NCBI GenBank assembly: GCA_031253625.1
Contig: JAIRVZ010000105.1
Location: 1-60,822, forward strand
Origin: Dysgonamonadaceae bacterium
Lineage (GTDB): Bacteria > Bacteroidota > Bacteroidia > Bacteroidales > Azobacteroidaceae
Length of the DNA stretch: 60,822 bases
Direction of reading: 5' to 3'
The translations under genes were made by a program, and so were the position numbers. Under the pieces are notes generated by a model. That model saw only the letters and a program-made list of their open reading frames with translations. It had not been told where the DNA came from and did not search any database. Shown piece by piece: positions 36,719-46,175 of this stretch (the stretch's first letter is position 1; each line of letters opens with the position of its first letter).

Positions 36719-37669
36719 ATGGACTATTCTTTTTGTGGCAACTCAGGTTTGCAACTCCCCAAAATATCTTTGGGATTATGGCATAATTTTGGCGAAGTAG
36801 ACGACTTTGCTAATGCAAGAAAAATGATACTTCATGCGTTTGATAATGGTATCACGCATTTTGATCTGGCAAATAATTACGGCCCGCCTCCGGGTAGCGC
36901 GGAATCGAATTTCGGTAAAATTTTATCAAGTGATTTGAAAGCGTATCGCGACCATTTGATTATTTCGTCGAAAGCCGGACATGAAATGTGGTCGGGGCCT
37001 TATGGAGATGGAGCCTCGCGTAAATCCCTCATGGCAAGCATCAATCAAAGTTTGAAACGCACGGGATTGGAGTATTTCGATATTTTTTATTCTCATCGAT
37101 ACGATTTTCAAACACCGATTGAAGAAACCGTGCAAGCATTAATTGATATTGTAAAGCAAGGAAAAGCATTATATATCGGTCTTTCGAAATATCCGGCTAA
37201 AGAGGCTGAGAAAGCATATGAAATCCTTGCAGAACAACACGTTCCCTGTTTGGTTTATCAGGATAAATACAATATGTTCCATCGTTTTCCGGAAGAAGAA
37301 CATTTTGACCTTAATGAAGAACAAGGAGTCGGATTTGTCGCTTTTTCTCCTTTGGCACAAGGATTACTTACCGATAAATACCTGAATGGAATCCCCGATA
37401 ATTCGCGAGCTGCCAACGTACACGGTTTCTTGAAAAAAGAAGACGTTACGATTGAAATAGTCAACAAAGTAAAAGAACTAAACCAGATTGCTAAAAAAAG
37501 AGGTCAAACTTTGGCCGAAATGGCTTTGGCATGGGTGTTGAATCACAAAGGAGTAACTTCGGTAATTGTAGGAACAAGTTCTGTCGACCAGCTCGACGAT
37601 AATTTGGGTGTATTGAAAAATTCATCATTTACTGAAAAAGAATTACATGACATAGGTAAAATCATTTGA
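36719..37669 (+). CDS. Aldo/keto reductase
   Basis: A 316-residue NADPH-dependent oxidoreductase with a TIM-barrel fold. The catalytic Asp and Tyr are in HFDLANNYGPPPGSAESNFG, the Lys in LIISSKAGHEMW and the His in YSHRYDFQTP. The C-terminal cofactor motif VIVGTSSVDQLDDN is present. The sequence resembles the YghZ/L-glyceraldehyde-3-phosphate reductase branch, though the exact substrate cannot be told. It ends 2 bases before the next gene. Confidence 0.93.
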   Translation: MDYSFCGNSGLQLPKISLGLWHNFGEVDDFANARKMILHAFDNGITHFDLANNYGPPPGSAESNFGKILSSDLKAYRDHLIISSKAGHEMWSGPYGDGASRKSLMASINQSLKRTGLEYFDIFYSHRYDFQTPIEETVQALIDIVKQGKALYIGLSKYPAKEAEKAYEILAEQHVPCLVYQDKYNMFHRFPEEEHFDLNEEQGVGFVAFSPLAQGLLTDKYLNGIPDNSRAANVHGFLKKEDVTIEIVNKVKELNQIAKKRGQTLAEMALAWVLNHKGVTSVIVGTSSVDQLDDNLGVLKNSSFTEKELHDIGKII

Positions 37670-37671
37670 AA

Positions 37672-38142
37672 ATGTTGAAAAAAATATTGACAATCAGTCT
37701 GTTGATTTGTTTGTGTATGAGTTGCGAACAAAATATTACATCAACAATTCCTAATGCTCCGGTAAGATTCACAATAAATTTGGATAGTAGCAGAGATAAG
37801 GAGTTGAACGCTCCTCTTTCGTTCTTGGAATATCCTTTGCCTCCATTTTTAGATGAAGAAAGATTTGGATATGCCGGTGTATTGGTTGTCAACGGATATG
37901 GAGATGCAATCAACTCGATTAACTTGTTTGCCTACGATTTGGCTTGTCCGAATGAAGCTCAGTCGAATGTAAAAATTAAACCCGATCCTGATAAAACCGG
38001 ATTTGCAACCTGTCCTAAATGTGGAGCAGTATACTACATTGCAACCGGAGGAGCACCTCTGTCGGGCTCAAAATATTGGCTCAGGCGATACAATGTTACA
38101 TCAGTGCAGGGAAGCGAAAGAAGATTCCGGGTTACTAATTAA
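37672..38142 (+). CDS. Rieske-like lipoprotein
   Basis: A 156-residue protein with a lipoprotein signal peptide (LKKILTISLLICLCMSC). The C-terminal half has LFAYDLACPNEAQ, then ATCPKCGAVYYIATGGAPLS and YWLRRYNVTS. This follows the Rieske layout, but the usual His ligands are absent and Cys residues stand in the CPxC positions. It may bind zinc or a cluster through four Cys. An alternative TTG start lies two codons upstream. Confidence 0.65.
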   Translation: MLKKILTISLLICLCMSCEQNITSTIPNAPVRFTINLDSSRDKELNAPLSFLEYPLPPFLDEERFGYAGVLVVNGYGDAINSINLFAYDLACPNEAQSNVKIKPDPDKTGFATCPKCGAVYYIATGGAPLSGSKYWLRRYNVTSVQGSERRFRVTN

Positions 38143-38293
38143 CCGGGTTTTATTGAAACAACAGTGCAAAGTATTGAGCCTATTTTACAAATCACTTCAA
38201 GAACATTTTTAGTACTTTGTATAATGAAACTATCAATGTGTTTTTTGAGATTGAAATAATAACAAATATTTTTAATAAATTAATTTTTTTACC

Positions 38294-41263
38294 ATGAGAA
38301 AACTATTTACTCTTTTATTTGCTTTGATGATCATATTTTCATCAAAAGCTGCTGTCTATTGGGACGATACTTTCAACTATAACTTGGGTCAAATAATCGG
38401 CCAAGGTAATTGGGAAGATGCAAACCCGGGGACAGGAACAGCCACGGGCGGAAGGATGGTAATTGCCGGAAATTTAGCGTATTCTAATACAGGAGGAACT
38501 TATACTCTCTCCGGACAGGGAAAAACGTTGGAAACCAGCATTACTACTTCTTCTAACTATTTTATCGCCAAAAGATTTAATCCTACGGATATTTCTTCCG
38601 GAGATGTTTATGTGTCTTTTTTATTTAGTGCAACAGCGTCTCAATTACCATCGAATACCGGTAGTGCGGATTTAGTGGCTTTGTCCAACTACGCATCCGG
38701 AGGAGCTGCTAATAGTGGCGGTCCTCGGGTTTGGGTTAAGAGAGGAGCCACAGCAGGAACATTTATGTTTGGGACCACCCGATACAGTACAACCTCAGGA
38801 GACATCACATGGGGGACTCAAGAATTTTCAGATGCAAATACTGTTTTTGTTGTTCTGAAATATGATGCTACAGCTAAGAAAACTTATTTGTATGTTAATC
38901 CGGTTGTTGGTTCGGCAAGCGAACCTGCTGCTTATGCGGCAGCACAAGAAGGTACCAGTACAAGAAATGTGTGTAATGTTCTGCTAAGAGCCAATGGAAG
39001 TTACAACTCTACATATAATATCGGAGGTTTACGTGTTTCCGGCGCTTGGGCAGATGCCGTTGCTGCTGCTTCAACGACTATACCTACGGAGGCGAATTTA
39101 ATATTGCAACAACCCGCAGAAGGCGGTTCTATTGCAGCATCTCCCGATAAAACAGTTTTCGATATAGACGAAGAAGTTACGATTACAGCTACTCCGGCCA
39201 CAAATTATTTTCTTAAAAATTTCGTAGTTAATGGAATCGACACTGATGCTACTTCCGCAAATACGCTTTTGTTGACAATGGATGAAGACAAAACAGTTAG
39301 CGCAGTATTCCAAGGTGTTATGCCTGTTTTAACATTGACCCAACCTGCAACAGGTGGTTCACTTGCAGCATCTCCCGATAAGACGGAATTTGCTATGGAC
39401 GAAGAAGTTACAATCACAGCCACTCCGGCAGCAAATTTCACGCTGAAAAATTTCGTAGTTAACGGAGCAAATACGGCTGCAACTTCTGAAAATACACTTG
39501 TTTTAACAATGGATGAAGATAAAACGGTTTCTGCCGTATTCGAAGAAGGTGTTGTAGAATGGATTATTAATCCGGCAAGAGGTAGTCAAACAACTAATTA
39601 CAATACCGCAAACGGATTTGTAAGGAAAGCCGATAGAACAACAATCGGAGTTCCGAAAGTTGGTGATATTGTTTATGTTGAGGATGAAAGAGTGTTAGGA
39701 CTTAACAGCAATACCGTAAAAACTTCTATCGTATCTGAAACCGGTGGCACCCTGCTTTCAAGCGGAGGTTGTACGGTAACTTCTATCTCGATGGCTAATT
39801 CTACTTTTTCTGCAACCGGTGTAACTACAAGCCGTACAATAGATATTGAAGAATTCCATGCTGAAGGCAACAATGTGTTTGATATTGCCGGAACAGTCGG
39901 AGCAAGCACTTATTTTAGCCTTGGTCGAAATGGTAGCAGTGGAAATCCCAATATCATGAAAATGACAGGTTCCGGAACCATAATCAAAAAAGGCGAAGTT
40001 CAACTCATTTTATCTCCAAGCACAGACTTGGAAAATGCAACAACTTTCTCCGGAAAATGGATTGTTGAAGAAGGCGAACTTTGGTCGAGAAACGGTAGTC
40101 GCTCTGACAAAAGAGTAGACTTCTTCCCCGGAACAGAAATCGAAGTACACGATGGAGGAACCTACAGAATCGAAAGAATGTATACCGCTAATGATTTTAT
40201 TTCGGGCGATTTATCAGAACAAAAGATTACGGTAAAAGACGGTGGAAGATTGGTCGTCAATCCACAAGCAAATAATTCTATCGGTATTTCACAGTCAATT
40301 GTCGTCGAAACAAGAGGCGTGTTTAATATTAATGAAACAACCGGAACGGGAACGACTATTCCTACATTGACAATTGAAGGAGACGTGACTTTGTGGCCGG
40401 ATGCAGTATATAACGTAAATTATGGAGCCAAAGAAAGTGAATTGTTTACCGTAAATAATACCATCTTCAAATCCATTCAATCTGCATCTTTAGGTCTTGT
40501 AATTCCAAAAGTTACCTTCGGAACAGAGGTTCCTATGCCTGAATATACCGGAAATATCACTTTTGAAGTGGCATATCAAGCGGGTCAAACTACAGCCGAT
40601 ATTTCCCCGTTATTTGCAAACATTCCGGCTGATTATACAAGCGATATTTTCATGACTTATTGGGAAGAAACCGCAGCAGGTGAATATACTCTACTTCTCC
40701 CAACTTTGGAAAAAATCGCTCTCGATGGTGCCGAGTCTTGGATATTGTATGATAACAGTGAGCAAAAAGTAGATTTATCAAGAAATGATAACTCTTATCA
40801 ATTTACTGTACCCGGTGCTGATATGGTATTCAAATGGGCTGTTTCGACAATTCCTGTAACATATACATTAACATTGGTACAATCCGAAGAAGGTCCTCCG
40901 CTTTACGCAGAGCCTGATAAAACAGTTTTTGAGGCAGGAGAAGAAGTTATTATTTCGATACCTCTTACGAATTGCAGGTGCATTCTTAGTAGTGTTTTAA
41001 TAAAATATTTCGTAGTAAATGGAGTTGAAACACCTGCAACTGACTACAATACGCTTGTATTGATAATGGATGAAGATAAAACGGTTTCTGCTGTATTTGA
41101 GCCAAATAGTATAGATGATGTGAATACAGACAAAGGCGTAATCGTTTCTGAAAAATATTACACGCTAACCGGTATCGAAATTCAACAACCGGCAACCGGC
41201 ATCTTAATTAAGAAAGTAGTTTATAATAACGGAACGGTTGAAACAACGAAAATCTTCAAATAA
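38294..41263 (+). CDS. Large secreted protein with InlB-like B-repeats
   Basis: A 989-residue protein with a signal peptide (RKLFTLLFALMIIFSSKAAV). Residues about 20-260 look like a LamG/jelly-roll-like domain (YWDDTFNYNLGQIIGQGNW). Then come two near-identical 70-residue repeats (GGSIAASPDKTVFDIDEEVT and GGSLAASPDKTEFAMDEEVT; both end TMDEDKTVSAVF) of the divergent InlB type, with a third, altered copy near residue 870 before the C terminus. Between them is a beta-helix-like region. The C-terminal 40 residues (KYYTLTGIEIQQPATGILIK) resemble those of secreted Bacteroidetes proteins. It begins the polysaccharide locus and probably sits at the cell surface. Confidence 0.85.
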   Translation: MRKLFTLLFALMIIFSSKAAVYWDDTFNYNLGQIIGQGNWEDANPGTGTATGGRMVIAGNLAYSNTGGTYTLSGQGKTLETSITTSSNYFIAKRFNPTDISSGDVYVSFLFSATASQLPSNTGSADLVALSNYASGGAANSGGPRVWVKRGATAGTFMFGTTRYSTTSGDITWGTQEFSDANTVFVVLKYDATAKKTYLYVNPVVGSASEPAAYAAAQEGTSTRNVCNVLLRANGSYNSTYNIGGLRVSGAWADAVAAASTTIPTEANLILQQPAEGGSIAASPDKTVFDIDEEVTITATPATNYFLKNFVVNGIDTDATSANTLLLTMDEDKTVSAVFQGVMPVLTLTQPATGGSLAASPDKTEFAMDEEVTITATPAANFTLKNFVVNGANTAATSENTLVLTMDEDKTVSAVFEEGVVEWIINPARGSQTTNYNTANGFVRKADRTTIGVPKVGDIVYVEDERVLGLNSNTVKTSIVSETGGTLLSSGGCTVTSISMANSTFSATGVTTSRTIDIEEFHAEGNNVFDIAGTVGASTYFSLGRNGSSGNPNIMKMTGSGTIIKKGEVQLILSPSTDLENATTFSGKWIVEEGELWSRNGSRSDKRVDFFPGTEIEVHDGGTYRIERMYTANDFISGDLSEQKITVKDGGRLVVNPQANNSIGISQSIVVETRGVFNINETTGTGTTIPTLTIEGDVTLWPDAVYNVNYGAKESELFTVNNTIFKSIQSASLGLVIPKVTFGTEVPMPEYTGNITFEVAYQAGQTTADISPLFANIPADYTSDIFMTYWEETAAGEYTLLLPTLEKIALDGAESWILYDNSEQKVDLSRNDNSYQFTVPGADMVFKWAVSTIPVTYTLTLVQSEEGPPLYAEPDKTVFEAGEEVIISIPLTNCRCILSSVLIKYFVVNGVETPATDYNTLVLIMDEDKTVSAVFEPNSIDDVNTDKGVIVSEKYYTLTGIEIQQPATGILIKKVVYNNGTVETTKIFK

Positions 41264-41372
41264 TAACTGATTTGAAACCCTGATGCAAAGTTTTGAAAAA
41301 ATACTGCAAATCAAAGTGGTGTTATTTTCAAAACTTTGCGTCATTAAACAAACATTTTTAATTTATAACAAC

Positions 41373-42875
41373 ATGAAAAAAATTGTACTTGTAATGATAA
41401 TGTGCGCAGGTGTATTGTTTGCTAATGCACAATTAATTAAAAGGGATTTCTTAGCAGGTTATAATATTGGACAAAATCTTGAAAAAGGATTTTACGCAAC
41501 AACAACTTCTCCTACTCCATTATTAAACCAATGGAACGGAACAACAGCAGATGCTTCTGCCGGAACGGTTTCCCCTACAATTGCAGCTCCTCTCACTTAC
41601 GTGGGATATGTCGAGTCGGGAAAAGATTATGCCGCACAAACAACACTTTTAGCATCTTCCACAACAAGAACTTCGGGTTATTCGTTGGCTAATAGCAGTT
41701 TGTATAATAGCGGCTGTTATTATCTTGCTTTTATGGTTAATTTCTCCCAAATAAACACATCTAACTTTTCGGATTTCTTTTCTTTAGACCAAAATTTCTT
41801 CTCTAATGCTCGCCGCAATGTGATATATATTACAAAAGGTAGCGATGCAAATAAATTCAAAGTGGCTATTGCTGTGAGTACATCCTCAGCCCCCAATGTG
41901 GCAGATTATGAAGATGCTCCGGAATATAACATCGGAGAAACATATCTTTTTGTATTTAAACAGGATTTTGACAATAAAACCGCAAAATTATTTATCAATC
42001 CGGTAATCGCAAATGAAGAACCCGTAAGTGCCACTCTTTCAATAGATGTAACAACAGGCGGAATAAACAGTAACGGTATTCGGGCAATTAATATCAGACA
42101 ACGTGCAACATACGAGGCTCGATTCGGTGGTTTCCGTTTTGCTAAAACATGGGAAGATGCTCTTGGTCAAGGTGAAACCGATCCTAACGATTATACTTCA
42201 AAAGAAATCATTCATGAACAATTCAATGCTGAGCCTTGGGACGATCAACCGGCTTATGGAAATTTCAATTATACGATTAAAGTGGGTACAGGTACCGGAA
42301 TTATCAAACTTGAGAATTGTATGATCAATACAAAAGCTGACCCTGAAGGCGTTGAGGCATCTTCTCCGGGGAGAACCCAACTGCGAGGGAAAACTACTTC
42401 AGTAGATCCCGGAATCATTGAATTACCCGAAATTTCAAGTTGCGGCAATGTCAAAATAAATGCAAATGCAGGCAATATCAGCAGAATATTCAGATTACAG
42501 AAATATGTAAACGGCAGCTGGAATGATTTAACTACGTTTACGACTTCTTCTGCATATGCAGACGGAGACGGATCCAGTAGTACAGCCTGTAAAGCATTGA
42601 ACTTTTCTTATGATGTTAGATCTGCTAAACCCATAAAATTAAGAATCATAAACGACTCAAGTTCTTCTCTTTATGTTTATGAAGTGTGGGTAACGGATTA
42701 TGTAAAGAAAGGGACTTCGGTAAAACAAACAATTGCAGATAAAGGCGCTGTTGTTGCAACACGTTATTACACACTTACCGGTGTTCGCGTTCAAGAACCA
42801 ACTTCCGGTATCTTTATTCAACAATCAATATACGAAAACGGAGCAATCGAAACCGTTAAAATCTTGCGGCAATAA
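41373..42875 (+). CDS. Secreted protein related to the upstream adhesin-like protein
   Basis: A 500-residue protein. Start set at 41373 because KKIVLVMIMCAGVLFANAQ is a good signal peptide; the frame is open 30 codons upstream. The N-terminal domain resembles that of the preceding gene (YNIGQNLEKGFYA; KTAKLFINPVIANEEPVSAT; ARFGGFRFAKTWEDAL). The C terminus, RYYTLTGVRVQEPTSGIFIQ and QSIYENGAIETVKILRQ, is clearly the same type as in the neighbour. No catalytic motif is seen. Confidence 0.85.
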   Translation: MKKIVLVMIMCAGVLFANAQLIKRDFLAGYNIGQNLEKGFYATTTSPTPLLNQWNGTTADASAGTVSPTIAAPLTYVGYVESGKDYAAQTTLLASSTTRTSGYSLANSSLYNSGCYYLAFMVNFSQINTSNFSDFFSLDQNFFSNARRNVIYITKGSDANKFKVAIAVSTSSAPNVADYEDAPEYNIGETYLFVFKQDFDNKTAKLFINPVIANEEPVSATLSIDVTTGGINSNGIRAINIRQRATYEARFGGFRFAKTWEDALGQGETDPNDYTSKEIIHEQFNAEPWDDQPAYGNFNYTIKVGTGTGIIKLENCMINTKADPEGVEASSPGRTQLRGKTTSVDPGIIELPEISSCGNVKINANAGNISRIFRLQKYVNGSWNDLTTFTTSSAYADGDGSSSTACKALNFSYDVRSAKPIKLRIINDSSSSLYVYEVWVTDYVKKGTSVKQTIADKGAVVATRYYTLTGVRVQEPTSGIFIQQSIYENGAIETVKILRQ

Positions 42876-42879
42876 TTAT

Positions 42880-42960
42880 GAACGCAGATAACGCGGATGA
42901 CGCAGATAAGCGCAGATTTTATATCTGCGAAAATCCGCGTCATCTGCGTCATCCGCGTTC
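42880..42960. repeat. Palindromic GCAGAT/GCGGAT repeat before susC
   Basis: The left half is built from CGCAGATAACGCGGATGACG and CGCAGATAAGCGCAG; the right half is its imperfect inverse (CCGCGTCATCTGCGTCATCC). It occupies almost all of the 115 bases between the two genes. The motif is a common intergenic palindrome in Bacteroidetes. It may attenuate transcription between the two secreted proteins and susC. Confidence 0.65.
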
Positions 42961-42990
42961 TTTTGACATATCCTCTTTAAATAATTTTCC

Positions 42991-45900
42991 ATGAAAAAGA
43001 CTTGGTGTTTACTCTCTAAAATAGCTTACACGCTATTGCTGGGCATTATTCTCTGTGTACTGCAAGCCTCAACTCAACCGGTTTATGCACAGAAAACAGT
43101 GTCCGGAACAATCATCGACGAAACCAATATGCCACTTATCGGTGTAACCGTCATGATTAAAGGTACTACAACAGGAACAATTTCCGATATAGATGGAAAT
43201 TACAGCATCAGTGTACCTAATAATAATGCAATTCTTCAATATTCTTTTATTGGTTACATTACGCAAAGCATTACGGTGGGCAATCAAAGCGTTATTAACA
43301 TTACAATGAAAGAAGATTTACAAAACCTCGAAGAAGTGGTTGTCGTGGGTTATGGAACTCAAAGGAAGTCACATCTCACCGGTTCGGTTTCAAGATTAAG
43401 AGGTGACGGTTTGGATGAACTTCCCATATCTCGCCTCGACCAAGCTTTGCAAGGAAGAATTGCCGGAGTAAATATCCAAAACACCACTTCGGAAGTAGGA
43501 GAGGCGCCTCAAATTCGCATTCGTGGAACAGGTTCGATAAGTGCAAGCAGCGAGCCGTTGATTGTTGTCGATGGTTTTCCCATGACGGGAGGCGGTGGTC
43601 TTGAAAGCATTAATGCCGGAGATGTGCTGTCGATAGAAGTATTGAAAGATGCGGCCGCAGCTGCTATTTACGGCTCGCGTGCTGCTAACGGAGTTATTAT
43701 AGTAACTACGAGAGGTGGCTCGGTCAGTAAACCCAAATTTACTTTCAAAGCATTCACAGGAACCAAGTCGGCATATTCGCTGCATCCGGTAATGAATACA
43801 ATAGAATATGTAGAAATGCTCGAACGTGAAGCTGCTTTAGGTGGCCCAATACTTGGAAATATGGAAAAAGCGCAGCGAATTGTAGCTTTGAATAACGGAA
43901 ATACCGATTGGCAACGTGAAGGATTACGCGATAATGCAATGATTTACAATGCCCAATTTTCTGTTTACGGAGGCAAGAAAGACTTAAATTATTATTTTTC
44001 AACGGCATATACCGAAGACCAAGGTGTCATGATCGACAATGATTATACCAAGTTTAATATGCGTGCTAAAATGAATGCCTTTTTATCGGAAAAAATAAAA
44101 TTCGGATTCAATTTTGCTCCTTCTTATTCCAAGCGTCAGCGTCCGGCTGTCCAATTCATAGATTTCTATCGTTTTTATTCATGGATGCCGGTAAGACATA
44201 CTCCATATACTTCGGAGATTACAGGAAAGCCGGTAGGAGATTATGCTCATGGCCGCGATTTTAATAATATACGAGGCATTACACTGATAGATCCGACTAC
44301 CGGAGAATCTCCTTTTTCTCAAACTACGTTGATCAATATGTGGCAAACAACAAACAATAATCCTCGTTCGATAATGGATAATGACAAACGTTATCAAACC
44401 AATTATCAAATGAACGGAATGTTTTATCTGTCGTTTGAATTGGCTAAAGGATTGGAATTAAAAACAAGCAACGGATTCAATGTAAAATATCTTCAAAACG
44501 ATGAATACCGAAATAAGATGGCGCGCAGAGACGGCGAGCCCAATCAAGCAACATTTGGAAGTGTATTGACAACCGACTTGCTTTCGGAAAACGCGTTGAC
44601 TTATGATAAGAAAATAAACAAACATGATTTTAACATCTTGGGTGGTTTTACGGCTCAACAAACAAATTTTACCAAAACGAATGTTGTAGGAATAAATGCA
44701 CCGACCGATTTGGTAAAAGACCTCAATCAAATGTCACAGATATTGTCGGAACCGACATACAACTTCCGGGAAAAAACAGCGTTAATATCTCTTTTGTCGA
44801 GGGTAACTTATAGCTATGCAGACAAGTATCTGATGTCGGCAAGCGTTCGCGGAGATCAATCTTCGTTGTTTTACAAAGGTCATCAATGGGCGGTTTTTCC
44901 ATCTGTTTCGATGGGTTGGAGAATGTCTGAAGAAGGATTCATGAAACAATTCGAATGGATCGATCAATTCAAATGGCGGGCAAGTTGGGGAATGACCGGA
45001 AACAAAGATATTGCAGCTTATGCTTACCTAACAACAATGGATTTAGCCGCCTATCCTTTGGGAAATGCAAATGGAAATGTCGTTCCGGGATTGGCCAACA
45101 CAAGCGGAACCATCGGAAATCCGGATGTTTCATGGGAAAGCACCTTCGAGTATAATGGCGGTGCAGACATTGCTGTGTTAGGAAGTCGATTGAGCTTGAG
45201 TGTTGAGTACTACTATTCGATTACCAATAGATTATTGTTCTTGGAACCCATTCTTGCTATCACAGGTTATTCCACTTATTGGAACAATATTGGTAAGGTT
45301 CGCAATAAAGGTATTGATTTTGAATTGAGTAGCGTTAACGTCTTAACAAGAAATTTTGAATGGCAAACTTCTTTGAATATTTCCGGCAATCGCAATCGTC
45401 TGCTCGAACTGGGCAATGGAGAAGAACGTTTGATAAATTACGGTGAACGGAACGAAATTTATTTAGCCCAAGTAGGAGGCCCTGCTATCCAGTTTTTCGG
45501 ATATAAAGCAATTGGCGTGTGGAATAGTGCCAAAGAAATTGAAAACAATCCGCATCATAATTTGGATGTTCCGGGAGGTTTAAGAGTTGCAAACACTAAT
45601 GGCGACGATATAATTAACGACGAAGACCGGGTCCCTTTGGGGAATCCATATCCCGACTTTACTTGGGGAATAACAAATACATTCAAATATAGAGACTGGG
45701 ATTTTTCATTCATGTTCCAAGGGGTTCAAGGTGTTGATGTAATCAACGGAGATGGATATTATCAGGAAATAAAGAGAATAGACAGGAATTTCAATAGAAA
45801 TCGTTGGATCAGTGAAGAACACCCCGGTGATGGAAGAACTCCATATTTCACCAATGGTATTCCTTGGGAATTAACCGATTATCTAATCGAAGACGGTTCG

Positions 45901-46155
45901 TATATAGCCCTTCGTGATGTTACTTTGGGCTATAAATTACCAAGAAAAGCATTAAGAAGTATGGGTGTAACTTCTTTCAGGGCTTACGCTACAGCGCAAA
46001 ATTTGTTCTACATCATGGCCTCCGGATACAGAGGAATCAACCCTGAAGCCCGTATGACATACGGAGAATATGCTACTCCATTGATTGCAGGATACCAACG
46101 CGGAGGATTTCCGATACAGCGTGCTTTTACTGTCGGATTTGATATAACATTCTAA
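42991..46155 (+). CDS. SusC/RagA-type TonB-dependent outer-membrane transporter
   Basis: A 1054-residue protein. A signal peptide is followed by a carboxypeptidase-regulatory-like domain (VSGTIIDETNMPLIGVTVMI), the linker LEEVVVVGYGTQRKSHLTGS that belongs to the SusC signature, a plug domain (IRIRGTGSISASSEPLIVVD) and a 22-strand barrel ending RAFTVGFDITF. It imports oligosaccharides across the outer membrane together with the SusD lipoprotein encoded 20 bases downstream. The intact plug and barrel argue for an active transporter. Confidence 0.95.
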   Translation: MKKTWCLLSKIAYTLLLGIILCVLQASTQPVYAQKTVSGTIIDETNMPLIGVTVMIKGTTTGTISDIDGNYSISVPNNNAILQYSFIGYITQSITVGNQSVINITMKEDLQNLEEVVVVGYGTQRKSHLTGSVSRLRGDGLDELPISRLDQALQGRIAGVNIQNTTSEVGEAPQIRIRGTGSISASSEPLIVVDGFPMTGGGGLESINAGDVLSIEVLKDAAAAAIYGSRAANGVIIVTTRGGSVSKPKFTFKAFTGTKSAYSLHPVMNTIEYVEMLEREAALGGPILGNMEKAQRIVALNNGNTDWQREGLRDNAMIYNAQFSVYGGKKDLNYYFSTAYTEDQGVMIDNDYTKFNMRAKMNAFLSEKIKFGFNFAPSYSKRQRPAVQFIDFYRFYSWMPVRHTPYTSEITGKPVGDYAHGRDFNNIRGITLIDPTTGESPFSQTTLINMWQTTNNNPRSIMDNDKRYQTNYQMNGMFYLSFELAKGLELKTSNGFNVKYLQNDEYRNKMARRDGEPNQATFGSVLTTDLLSENALTYDKKINKHDFNILGGFTAQQTNFTKTNVVGINAPTDLVKDLNQMSQILSEPTYNFREKTALISLLSRVTYSYADKYLMSASVRGDQSSLFYKGHQWAVFPSVSMGWRMSEEGFMKQFEWIDQFKWRASWGMTGNKDIAAYAYLTTMDLAAYPLGNANGNVVPGLANTSGTIGNPDVSWESTFEYNGGADIAVLGSRLSLSVEYYYSITNRLLFLEPILAITGYSTYWNNIGKVRNKGIDFELSSVNVLTRNFEWQTSLNISGNRNRLLELGNGEERLINYGERNEIYLAQVGGPAIQFFGYKAIGVWNSAKEIENNPHHNLDVPGGLRVANTNGDDIINDEDRVPLGNPYPDFTWGITNTFKYRDWDFSFMFQGVQGVDVINGDGYYQEIKRIDRNFNRNRWISEEHPGDGRTPYFTNGIPWELTDYLIEDGSYIALRDVTLGYKLPRKALRSMGVTSFRAYATAQNLFYIMASGYRGINPEARMTYGEYATPLIAGYQRGGFPIQRAFTVGFDITF

Positions 46156-46175
46156 AACCATAAATTCAGATAAAA

